From Flagellimonas olearia (GTDB lineage Bacteria; Bacteroidota; Bacteroidia; Flavobacteriales; Flavobacteriaceae), in NCBI RefSeq assembly GCF_009184425.1, contig NZ_WELG01000002.1:186001-250000 (forward strand): 64,000 nucleotides of DNA, written 5' to 3'. The translations under genes were made by a program, and so were the position numbers. Under the pieces are notes generated by a model. It was not told where the DNA came from. It saw nothing but the letters and a program-made list of their open reading frames with translations, and ran no database searches. Shown in pieces: positions 8,856 through 15,290 of this stretch. The first letter of the stretch is position 1, and every line of letters starts with the position of its first letter.

Positions 8856-9455
8856 TTATAGTTCTTTAAATGCTCTTATTGCCATTTTCTTGAACTGTCC
8901 AATAATTGCTCGGTCTAAATCATCAAAACCAAATTCTTTTTGATTTTCCAACTTATATAAATCACAGTCTCTAACGGTACCGACCCTCTTTAATTCTTCA
9001 ATTGCAATAGAACAAATATTTTGCTTTGTCACTAATATCAAAATCCCAGAATCATATTTATATTCTTCCCCGAGTTTTGAATAGGAGAATTGCCCACTTT
9101 TTCTATATTTAACCTCGACGTAGTATGTTTTTTCTTCTCGGTTGGTAACTACAAAATCAGGCATTGAAGTAATCTCCTTAGCAGTTTTATCTTTGTAATC
9201 GTATAATGAATCTAGGAACATTGGAACAGAGTGCTCCATACCGTACTTATGCACGTCGAAGTCCATTGTAATGAACAACCTTTCAATGATCACCTCGGCT
9301 ATTTTACCTTTTATCAGTTGATAATTGAAGTTAAGATCTTTACGCCATTGCTCTGAGTTTAAATCGTCATCTTCTTCATCCATTAGATGCCAGCAGTCAT
9401 AGCAGACACTATCTTCATACTTAGTGTACTCCCCGCACTCAATACACTTTGCCAT
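8856..9455 (-). CDS. Zinc-ribbon plus PD-(D/E)XK nuclease-like protein
   Basis: The 199-residue protein begins with a CxxC-x10-CxxC zinc-ribbon (C4, C7, C18, C21). The rest looks like a small restriction-endonuclease fold: a helix with E54 (KGKIAEVIIERLF), then PDF with D100, then a strand with VEVKY giving E114 and K116. That spacing is the PD-(D/E)XK catalytic signature. The protein may therefore be a DNase with a nucleic-acid-binding zinc module, related to nuclease-like proteins common in defence islands. It is flanked by the ADP-ribosyltransferase-like gene with about 100 bp between. No substrate can be named. Confidence 0.6.
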   Translation of the reverse strand: MAKCIECGEYTKYEDSVCYDCWHLMDEEDDDLNSEQWRKDLNFNYQLIKGKIAEVIIERLFITMDFDVHKYGMEHSVPMFLDSLYDYKDKTAKEITSMPDFVVTNREEKTYYVEVKYRKSGQFSYSKLGEEYKYDSGILILVTKQNICSIAIEELKRVGTVRDCDLYKLENQKEFGFDDLDRAIIGQFKKMAIRAFKEL

Positions 9456-9558
9456 TTCTTCTTTTAATTTTTAAGATAAATACAAAACTTTATAAACTCT
9501 TGACAAGTCTTGTACTCTAAGCACTTTTCTCAAGGCCAAGTTTTCAAATCAATTAATA

Positions 9559-10275
9559 CTATTGAATATAGATTACTTCTTGCTCACTCCGATCTAAAAA
9601 AACTGCAATAATGTCTTTTTTCGGTATCTCCAGTTTCGTTATGGTCATCTGAGAGTCATAATTCATTTTATTGCGTTCTTCAAATTTTTCAGCCACCTTC
9701 ATATCAAGAGTCCAAGACAATCTATATTTACCACTTTTAGCTTCTTCAATACTCATTGCTCTATAAACAGTCACTAATTCAGGAAGTGAATCGAGTAATT
9801 TTTTCTCATCCTTATCCATTATGTTCTCTTTAAAGCTTCTCTCAGCTAAGAACATATATTCAAGTTCTTCGTATGGTATGCTTACATAGTCTTGTGTAGT
9901 ATAGGACTCCTTTAATTGTTTCCAGTACTCCTCATCCGTCAATCTATCCATATAACGGAGCAGCATTAACATTCTTTCATCATTCGGACACCAATTTAAT
10001 ATCTGGTATAATTCCAGTTCTTTTGTAAAGTGAAAATTTGAGAGTTGACCAATAATACCTGTTCCTTTAATTGCAGCCAATTTTTTATCATTGTTTTTCA
10101 CGATTGAATTTAATTGGTCTATCAAATCTGAAGTATATTCTGCGAATGGATAACTATTTTTATTTTCATTATCCCAAAAATCTTTAATTTTTGGATATTC
10201 GATGCAACACTCGTTTAGAGCATCGAACTCACCCTTCGGAAACCTATAGGTATATATTTGTTTTCCCATAACCAA
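9559..10275 (-). CDS. Putative ADP-ribosyltransferase-fold protein (R-S-E type)
   Basis: The N-terminal 165 residues are helical and unknown. The C-terminal 70 residues carry the R-S-E ADP-ribosyltransferase pattern in order: VYRA with R172, LSWT with S187 and T189, and SEQEV with E231 and E233 (E-x-E). The short distance between the motifs and the closing EVIYIQ strand agree with the compact ART fold of bacterial toxins. Such enzymes transfer ADP-ribose from NAD to proteins, nucleic acids or small molecules. The usual start may be the ATG at 10269 (MGKQIY). It sits in a defence-type island next to the integrase, so an anti-phage effector is an attractive inference. No antitoxin gene is adjacent. 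Confidence 0.55.
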   Translation of the reverse strand: MVMGKQIYTYRFPKGEFDALNECCIEYPKIKDFWDNENKNSYPFAEYTSDLIDQLNSIVKNNDKKLAAIKGTGIIGQLSNFHFTKELELYQILNWCPNDERMLMLLRYMDRLTDEEYWKQLKESYTTQDYVSIPYEELEYMFLAERSFKENIMDKDEKKLLDSLPELVTVYRAMSIEEAKSGKYRLSWTLDMKVAEKFEERNKMNYDSQMTITKLEIPKKDIIAVFLDRSEQEVIYIQ

Positions 10276-10371
10276 AAAACGGCTTTAAACGAATCGATAT
10301 TGTATTAATATTATATTCCACTTAAGTTAGCTGGCGAGCATGTCCATTCATTAATTCTTTGAGTCCTATAT

Positions 10372-11670
10372 TCAATCAAAAAATCCACTCTTCATAGCTG
10401 CCAAAGCCTCTTGTTTCTTCTCAACTCTGATATATTTATAGAATTCTCGCTCGGTCTTATGGCCAGAGAAAATCATTATATTTTGTACTGATTTTCCAGC
10501 AACATAATGATTAGTGCAAAAACTCCTTCTTGCCGTATGTGTCTTTACAAGTAAAAACTTAGGCACTTTACCCTGGACTAATTTTCCTCCCTTTGTACAT
10601 GAAACCTTTACTAGTTCTTTAAAGTCTACGGCACTACAGGCAGTCTTAATATTTTTTCTAAGAATGGGCTCACTCATTTTAGGCGGGAATTTGTTGTCAT
10701 ATCTTTTCATGACCTCCATAATCTCCTTAATAACAGGGATATAAACTATATTGTCAGTTTTTTTCTGCTTTATCTTAATTAATTTGTGACCGTTATCATC
10801 TTCAATATTTTCATCGTTGAGGCCATTATAATCACTGACCCTTTGACCTGTATAACAACCTATAAGGAAGATATCTCTTGCCTGTTCCACAAGTGGCCTC
10901 TTTGAAAAATCCTTCTTGGCAAGTACTTTAATTTCTTCATTGGTTAAATAAATATCCGTTGTTATTTCCTTTGGAGATTTGAATTCCCGATTCTTAAAGA
11001 TGATATTGTTACTTACCCCATTTACCAAAGCATCATTTAAAAAGGTTTTTAAATTTTTAATGTGTTTACCTATGGTGTTTAAGCTAAAACCTTCGTCTTC
11101 CAACATATCCACAAAGCTTCTGTAGAAATTAAGATCTATTTCATCAAAGGTCAAAGTAGTCTTATATTGTTTCTCATAAAGTTTCAATAGCTTCAATGTT
11201 TGGTTGTATGATCTATAGGTAGTAGCACCTATGCGCTTCTTTTTGGATTCAAGTAAATTTTCAGAATAGTGAACCAATCTTTCATTTTCATTTACGGCTT
11301 CCTCTTTTTCAGTCCCATTTATTCTATGCCCTATCAATTCAGACAAATTATTTACATTTATTGAATTGTCATTTTTAACCATACTTGACAATTCCTCCTC
11401 TGCAAATGTCTGAATATCATTAAGGAAAGCATTTATCTTATACGCATTTGTCATCATTCCCTTTCCCGTCTTAATACGCTGTTTAGTAGAGTCCCAATTT
11501 TGTAATGAGCTTTTAAAGCCTATACTCTTTTTGAACCTTTTCCCTTTGGATGCAAAATGCAACATGATAAGACTTTCTTTTTTTGGGCTTTCCTTTAAGC
11601 TTTTTACTGAATCCTTTAATCCGAATCTAAATACTCCGTGTGTACTGGTCAATGTTGTTTTCATACTCAT
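10372..11670 (-). CDS. Tyrosine-type site-specific integrase
   Basis: A 432-residue tyrosine recombinase of the Bacteroidota type. It has an N-terminal arm-type DNA-binding domain (to about residue 90), a SAM-like core-binding domain (about 130-225) and a C-terminal catalytic domain with R277 (TGQR), H378/R381 (HTAR), H404 (SGHKT) and Y413 as probable nucleophile nine residues after H404. All catalytic positions look intact. It reads inward and marks the right end of the island. An ATG at 11664 is an alternative start. Its likely role is integration and excision of the island; the partner site at the left end lies outside the window. Confidence 0.9.
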   Translation of the reverse strand: MSMKTTLTSTHGVFRFGLKDSVKSLKESPKKESLIMLHFASKGKRFKKSIGFKSSLQNWDSTKQRIKTGKGMMTNAYKINAFLNDIQTFAEEELSSMVKNDNSINVNNLSELIGHRINGTEKEEAVNENERLVHYSENLLESKKKRIGATTYRSYNQTLKLLKLYEKQYKTTLTFDEIDLNFYRSFVDMLEDEGFSLNTIGKHIKNLKTFLNDALVNGVSNNIIFKNREFKSPKEITTDIYLTNEEIKVLAKKDFSKRPLVEQARDIFLIGCYTGQRVSDYNGLNDENIEDDNGHKLIKIKQKKTDNIVYIPVIKEIMEVMKRYDNKFPPKMSEPILRKNIKTACSAVDFKELVKVSCTKGGKLVQGKVPKFLLVKTHTARRSFCTNHYVAGKSVQNIMIFSGHKTEREFYKYIRVEKKQEALAAMKSGFFD

Positions 11671-11769
11671 AATTGTTTATTCTTAGCTATATAGAGCCAA
11701 TAACATGCCAAAGCAGGGTGCTTGAGAGGGTGCTTGACATTTGAATTATTTCGAAAAATTTTAAAATTT

Positions 11770-11831
11770 ATTTAATGACAGAAAGTCAAATTTTCCTTGT
11801 CAGTACGCATTATGAGCGATTGTCATTAAAT
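11770..11831. repeat. Perfect 11-bp inverted repeat upstream of integrase
   Basis: ATTTAATGACA at 11770-11780 is matched by its exact complement at 11821-11831, with 40 nt between. It lies about 100 bp upstream of the integrase start. It may be an integrase or excisionase binding site or a regulatory site for the integrase promoter. The role is inference. Confidence 0.5.
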
Positions 11832-11885
11832 ATGTTTCAGAATGAAACAACAACTTAGTACTGGAGGTACCACAAAGTGGCAACT

Positions 11886-11920
11886 ACAAAAAGCCCATCC
11901 AAATTGGATGGGCTTTTGTA
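11886..11920. terminator. Bidirectional hairpin terminator, first copy
   Basis: AAAAGCCCATCC and GGATGGGCTTTT form a 12-bp stem with a 5-nt loop, flanked by A and T runs on each side, so it can stop transcripts from either direction. A 49-bp block including it (11871-11919) recurs with one mismatch at 13771-13819. Confidence 0.8.
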
Positions 11921-11971
11921 TTTTCAGTAAAGTTCCACGGACCATAAGCCCCACCTCTTCCATTGGATAAC

Positions 11972-12829
11972 CTATTTCTTGACCCGGTCAAAATATTCTT
12001 CTTGCAGCTTCAAGGTGTTTACATCGTTTTTGACTTCCTTGATGGCCGATACCAATGAAGAAATGGCATTCTCGGTAATCACCTTGCCCAACTCCACGGT
12101 GGCCACACTGGCATCGCCCGCATAGTGGTTGGGATAAGCGGCATACCACCAAATGGCCGTGTAGATATTGCTTGAAAGGTTCAATCTACCTTGATTGGCC
12201 CCGGACTCTTGGGTGCTCCGTTCCTGCTTCATCAAATCTGGCCTTAGGTACAATATGGCCGATGCTTCATTTTCCCCTCCGTGTTGGTCCGTGACCGGGT
12301 CGGATTTTCTAATGGACGCCATTTTATCGGCCACCTCCTTTGGAACATTGGGCTCAAAGAAATACACCGCATAGTCCCTTCTCTTTTCCAGTTGGTTCTG
12401 AATAAAATATCGGATCATTTGCGGATTCCCGCCATGCCCGTTGATAATGATTATCCGCTTAAAACCGTTTCTGGCAATTTCCTTTGTGGTCTCCTCCAAC
12501 AATTCCATGGCCAATTGGCTTGGCAGGGAAAAGGTCCCGTACTGCTGTTTGGCCTCATTGACCTGTCCGTAAAAATAATCCGGGAACACAACGGCATATT
12601 CTTGTTTGGTGGCCCTGGCCGACCACTCCCGCACACGGATCAGATCCGAACCAATGGGAACGCCCGGCCCGTGCTTTTCCAAAATTCCAATGGGCAATAT
12701 GCACGTATAGTTCGACTTTACAAGTGCATTTTCCCAGTCCGAAGCGGTCAATTCGTCCCACCGGGAAGGGAGCTCTTGAGCCCTTACCACGGAACAAACC
12801 AAAACCAATGCGCAAATAAGATATTTCAT
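11972..12829 (-). CDS. Secreted creatininase-family amidohydrolase
   Basis: A member of the creatininase/creatinine amidohydrolase family (metal-dependent ring-opening amidases). After a signal peptide (MKYLICALVLVCSVVRA, cleavage before QELPS) come the metal-binding blocks: E51, H53 and D62 in ILEKHGPGVPIGSD, the NGHGGN loop, and GGENEAS with a Glu ligand. I chose the start at 12829 because it gives a clean signal peptide; an in-frame ATG at 12877 adds 16 unlikely residues. The substrate is unknown, and periplasmic location makes cytosolic creatinine metabolism unlikely. It stands alone, with a terminator near its 3' side. Confidence 0.85.
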   Translation of the reverse strand: MKYLICALVLVCSVVRAQELPSRWDELTASDWENALVKSNYTCILPIGILEKHGPGVPIGSDLIRVREWSARATKQEYAVVFPDYFYGQVNEAKQQYGTFSLPSQLAMELLEETTKEIARNGFKRIIIINGHGGNPQMIRYFIQNQLEKRRDYAVYFFEPNVPKEVADKMASIRKSDPVTDQHGGENEASAILYLRPDLMKQERSTQESGANQGRLNLSSNIYTAIWWYAAYPNHYAGDASVATVELGKVITENAISSLVSAIKEVKNDVNTLKLQEEYFDRVKK

Positions 12830-13014
12830 AAGTAATGTATTGTTTTGATGTACAAACAAAAATATGGAAATCCTCACCTTGCAGGGAGCGGTCCTCGGCG
12901 TATCACATTAATTGCTGCTTTTGTTATTTATATGAATTTCAACACCTTGCACCCCTATCTGTGGTGTTGGCTCCTTTCGTTTCCTTTTAAGGGTGTGTCG
13001 GTGGCACCAGACCA

Positions 13015-13672
13015 CAAGATGCCATTTTGCTGGGGCGGGGCAATGAATTATAGCCAGTGTTGTAGCACGTTTTTATTCCTCCGTTTTGTTCAATGGTGAG
13101 TGATGTTCATGAACACATTTCCATCCATCTGCCGTCTTAACTAAAAGTAATGTCATTTGGTCCTTTACAATAGCATCAGTTTCTCCAAACTTGAAATGAA
13201 AATCGGTATGAAGGGTTACATTGGCCACATCACCAAATACTGCTATTTTCATATCATCATATTCAAATTTTACCACTTCGGTCACATTACTAAAAATTCC
13301 ACGCTCATACTCTTCGTTTTCCTTATCACCATTTCTGCGCTCCCCATCTTTGAATTCAGTGAATTTTGGTCCGTAACCATGTCCAGCAATCAATTTGTCC
13401 ACATTTCCATCCTTTATGGTTTGTTTAAGCTCCTCCATCAAAGCCATAACTTCCGCTTTAGCTTCTGGGAATTCGTCATTCAATAGGTCTATTTTTACTT
13501 CCTCAACTTCAATCTTTGCTTCTTCTTTTTGTTTGCAACCAGTAATTATGGTTCCAAAAATCATAATCAACAGAAACGTCAATCTTGTTTTCATAATACT
13601 ATATTTAATTGGTTAACAGTTGATTATGAAGTTAAGGATTTTTTTGGATGATGTGCGACAATGCACCACAAC
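13015..13672. repeat. 650-bp direct repeat, copy 1
   Basis: From about 13015 to 13663 the sequence matches 16229-16877 at an exact offset of 3214 bp with about 18 differences; similarity fades over the next 9 bases. It spans one complete lipoprotein gene with its leader and tail. On the coding (minus) strand it is bounded by GTTGTGGTGC before the gene and GTGCTACAAC (13059-13068) after it, which resemble recombination cores of gene cassettes. Confidence 0.9.
13073..13594 (-). CDS. DUF4440/SnoaL-like lipoprotein, copy 1
   Basis: A 173-residue predicted lipoprotein: a signal peptide ending in the lipobox ITGC with C20, a charged linker, then an NTF2-like (DUF4440/SnoaL-type) domain with a helix (MALMEELKQTIKDG) and beta strands (VANVTLHTDFHFKF; MTLLLVKTADGWKCVHEHHS). 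These cone-shaped folds bind small ligands or act as enzymes or inhibitors; no catalytic role can be assigned. A second gene at 16287-16808 differs at only two residues (R4K and E31K), although the DNA differs at many more sites, which suggests that both copies are under selection. Confidence 0.7.
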   Translation of the reverse strand: MKTRLTFLLIMIFGTIITGCKQKEEAKIEVEEVKIDLLNDEFPEAKAEVMALMEELKQTIKDGNVDKLIAGHGYGPKFTEFKDGERRNGDKENEEYERGIFSNVTEVVKFEYDDMKIAVFGDVANVTLHTDFHFKFGETDAIVKDQMTLLLVKTADGWKCVHEHHSPLNKTEE

Positions 13673-13685
13673 TTGTTTATATGGA

Positions 13686-13720
13686 ACACACCCCCACACC
13701 CACACCCCCACACACCCCCA
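13686..13720. repeat. C/A-rich low-complexity tract
   Basis: Thirty-five bases made only of C and A, built from CACACC and ACCCCC units. The tract ends in CCCCCAAAATAG, and the same ending recurs at 18199-18210 to the right of the restriction cassette, so it is part of a flank shared by the two repeat copies. The length may vary by slippage. Confidence 0.6.
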
Positions 13721-13785
13721 AAATAGAAATAAAACCGATCATTGCATAGCAATGCCCAGAGGCACCAGACCACAAAGTGGCAACT

Positions 13786-13819
13786 ACAAAAAGCCCATCC
13801 AATTTGGATGGGCTTTTGT
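13786..13819. terminator. Bidirectional hairpin terminator, second copy
   Basis: Same 12-bp stem as at 11886-11920 with flanking A and T runs and one loop mismatch; it belongs to the 49-bp repeated block at an offset of exactly 1900 bp. It separates the leftward lipoprotein gene from the rightward bS21 unit. Confidence 0.8.
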
Positions 13820-14211
13820 TTTGGAACAAAACGGAATCGAAGTTCATGCTGGAAAAAACATAGTTTTTTGGAGAAACAATAACCTAGAGCTTCTACCACA
13901 AAATCTCAACTTCATAATGGCGCCCAGGGTTTTGTTTATTGGTCGATAATCCAGTTATCAGCTAAATCGGTTTACTATCAAAGCAAAAAGGAGAAGAAAA
14001 AGACCATTGACACACTTTCGAGGTCCGGTTAAGTTAAATAAATGACATTTAAGGATTTATTTCAGATTAAAATGTGTTCCTTTACTGCACGTTACAGACT
14101 TTGGACGAAGATAATGCCAGTCCTTAAATAAAAAAGACAGCCCTCCTAACTTATATTCTCCATTACCCCCGAGGCCACTTCTTAATTATTTTTTACTAGT
14201 ACCAATGTTTG

Positions 14212-14240
14212 GGTTTTGACGGCCTTTTTAGGCCAAAACC
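14212..14240 (+). promoter_or_regulatory. Hairpin in leader of the bS21 paralogue unit
   Basis: GGTTTT pairs with AAAACC and GGCC with GGCC around a TTTTTA loop, giving a two-part stem about 100 nt before the bS21 start codon. It could be a leader regulatory structure or an attenuator; without a transcript start this cannot be decided. Confidence 0.4.
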
Positions 14241-14339
14241 AAAGATTGCAATTGTCATCAGTTTCATTTCAAAATTCACGGTGGTCATTGTGGATACTTC
14301 CCCTCAAATGTCTGTATGGAATAGATAAAAACTTAATAT

Positions 14340-14534
14340 ATGTTGAAAATAAAAATAGTTCCAGGAGAGAATATAGAAAGAGCCCTGAAAAGGTACAAGC
14401 GCAAAGTAAAGAACACCCGACAGTTACAGCGGATAAGAGACAATCAAGAATTCACAAAGAAGTCCAAAATGAACAGGGAAAAGATTGCCAAGGCCAAATA
14501 TCGGAACGAATACTTGAAAAAGATGGAGGAGTAA
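14340..14534 (+). CDS. rpsU: Divergent ribosomal protein bS21 paralogue
   Basis: A 64-residue basic protein with the bS21 hallmark GENIERALKRYKRK (residues 9-22) and a Lys/Arg-rich helical tail. bS21 sits on the small subunit near the 3' end of 16S rRNA; in Bacteroidota it helps hide the anti-Shine-Dalgarno sequence. Tyr54, at the position reported to contact the rRNA tail in Flavobacterium bS21, is present, while residues 23-46 differ from the usual flavobacterial sequence as I remember it. A genome should also hold a canonical rpsU elsewhere. No Shine-Dalgarno sequence precedes this gene. It is followed after 4 bp by a NYN-LOTUS gene, then a sigma factor. Confidence 0.85.
   Translation: MLKIKIVPGENIERALKRYKRKVKNTRQLQRIRDNQEFTKKSKMNREKIAKAKYRNEYLKKMEE
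14525..14531 (+). promoter_or_regulatory. Strong Shine-Dalgarno sequence before NYN-LOTUS gene
   Basis: GGAGGAG lies 7 nt before the ATG at 14539, inside the last codons of the bS21 paralogue. Such perfect Shine-Dalgarno sequences are rare in Bacteroidota, whose ribosomes normally mask the anti-Shine-Dalgarno sequence, and the other two genes of the unit lack one. Confidence 0.65.
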
Positions 14535-14538
14535 TTTT

Positions 14539-15273
14539 ATGGACAAAGATTTAAACCTTGCCGTTTTGATAGACGGCGACAATATACCTTCCAAGTATGT
14601 AAAGGAAATGTTGGAAGAAATTGCAAAGTACGGAAACCCGAGTGTCAAGAGAATATACGGTGATTGGACAAAGCCAAGTTTGGCAAAATGGAAAGATGTA
14701 CTGCTTAAATACGCCATTACCCCCGTACAACAGTATGGTTATACCACAGGTAAAAATGCAACGGACAGTGCAATGATCATAGATGCCATGGATATTCTTT
14801 ATTCAGGAAAGGTAGATGGGTTTTCATTGGTTTCAAGTGATAGCGACTTTACAAGATTGGCAATACGATTGAGGGAAGCGGGAATGACCGTCTTTGGAAT
14901 AGGGGAAAGAAAGACCCCCAATCCATTCATTGTAGCTTGTGACAAGTTCATATACTTGGAGATTTTACAAAAGACCGATGCTGGAGCATCAGCCTCTTCA
15001 TCAAAAGAAACCAAAACCAAAATCGATAGAGTTACCCCAAAGGTCATAAACCTGATCCTTGCCACCATTGCCGATGTCGAGGACGAGGACGGATGGGCAT
15101 TTCTGGGGGAAGTTGGCGCTCTTTTACAGAAAAAGCAGCCCAATTTCGATGCAAGGAACTATGGTTTCAGAAAATTGATGCCATTGGTCAAATCCATAGA
15201 TAAAATAGAGATAGGCCAAAGGAACAACCCAAAAGGCAATGGAAATCTTGTTTACGTGAGGGCCCTGTCCTAA
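14539..15273 (+). CDS. NYN-domain (PIN-like) putative RNase with LOTUS domain
   Basis: Residues 5-142 form a NYN domain of the LabA/DUF88 type: D12-G-D14 at the end of the first strand, D76 (ATDSAM), and S-D101-S-D103 (VSSDSDF), the acidic metal-binding set expected for a PIN-like RNase. A Ser/Thr-rich linker follows, then a LOTUS/OST-HTH domain (about 165-242) with the FDARNYGFRKL signature, which binds RNA. The NYN plus LOTUS pairing suggests an RNA-processing or RNA-degrading enzyme. It lies between a bS21 paralogue and a sigma factor (gaps of 4 and 17 bp), where primase lies in the classical rpsU-dnaG-rpoD operon. Confidence 0.88.
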   Translation: MDKDLNLAVLIDGDNIPSKYVKEMLEEIAKYGNPSVKRIYGDWTKPSLAKWKDVLLKYAITPVQQYGYTTGKNATDSAMIIDAMDILYSGKVDGFSLVSSDSDFTRLAIRLREAGMTVFGIGERKTPNPFIVACDKFIYLEILQKTDAGASASSSKETKTKIDRVTPKVINLILATIADVEDEDGWAFLGEVGALLQKKQPNFDARNYGFRKLMPLVKSIDKIEIGQRNNPKGNGNLVYVRALS

Positions 15274-15290
15274 GTCAAAGATAAACACAT

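Larger units (their letters stand above)
11671..11971. other. Integrase upstream region and probable island edge
   Basis: This non-coding stretch separates the AT-rich island from chromosomal-type DNA. It contains tandem GGGTGCTTGA copies near 11718-11740, a perfect inverted repeat at 11770-11831, and a strong hairpin terminator at 11886-11920. An attachment site is expected here, but I could not identify one because the left end is not in the window and no tRNA gene is present. Confidence 0.5.
13595..14339. other. Non-coding region upstream of the bS21 paralogue
   Basis: Contains the right end of direct repeat copy 1, a C/A-only low-complexity tract (13686-13720), a bidirectional terminator (13786-13819) and a hairpin at 14212-14240. 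Between 13830 and 14200 I see no gene or clear signal. The promoter of the rightward bS21-NYN-sigma unit must lie within it. Confidence 0.5.

Noticed and set aside
1-11900. Prophage
   Set aside because: An integrase is present but no capsid, tail, terminase, lysis or phage replication genes are visible in the window.
11840-11930. Possible tRNA or tmRNA 3' end as attachment site next to the integrase
   Set aside because: No cloverleaf, T-loop or CCA end can be built; the segment is a terminator with a repeated flank.
12281-12835. Rightward and alternative leftward frames within the creatininase gene
   Set aside because: Antisense or shifted shadows of a clear enzyme with conserved metal-binding motifs.
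12975-13000. CTTTCGTTTCCTTT shared with the region near 19050
   Set aside because: Too short and pyrimidine-rich to be meaningful as a mobile repeat.
13686-13720. C/A tract considered as a CRISPR or satellite array
   Set aside because: No regular repeat-spacer structure; it is a short low-complexity run.
14216-14554. Longer rightward reading frame overlapping the bS21 gene in another frame
   Set aside because: The bS21 frame has clear family motifs and correct length; the other frame has unnatural composition and would overlap both bS21 and the NYN-LOTUS start.
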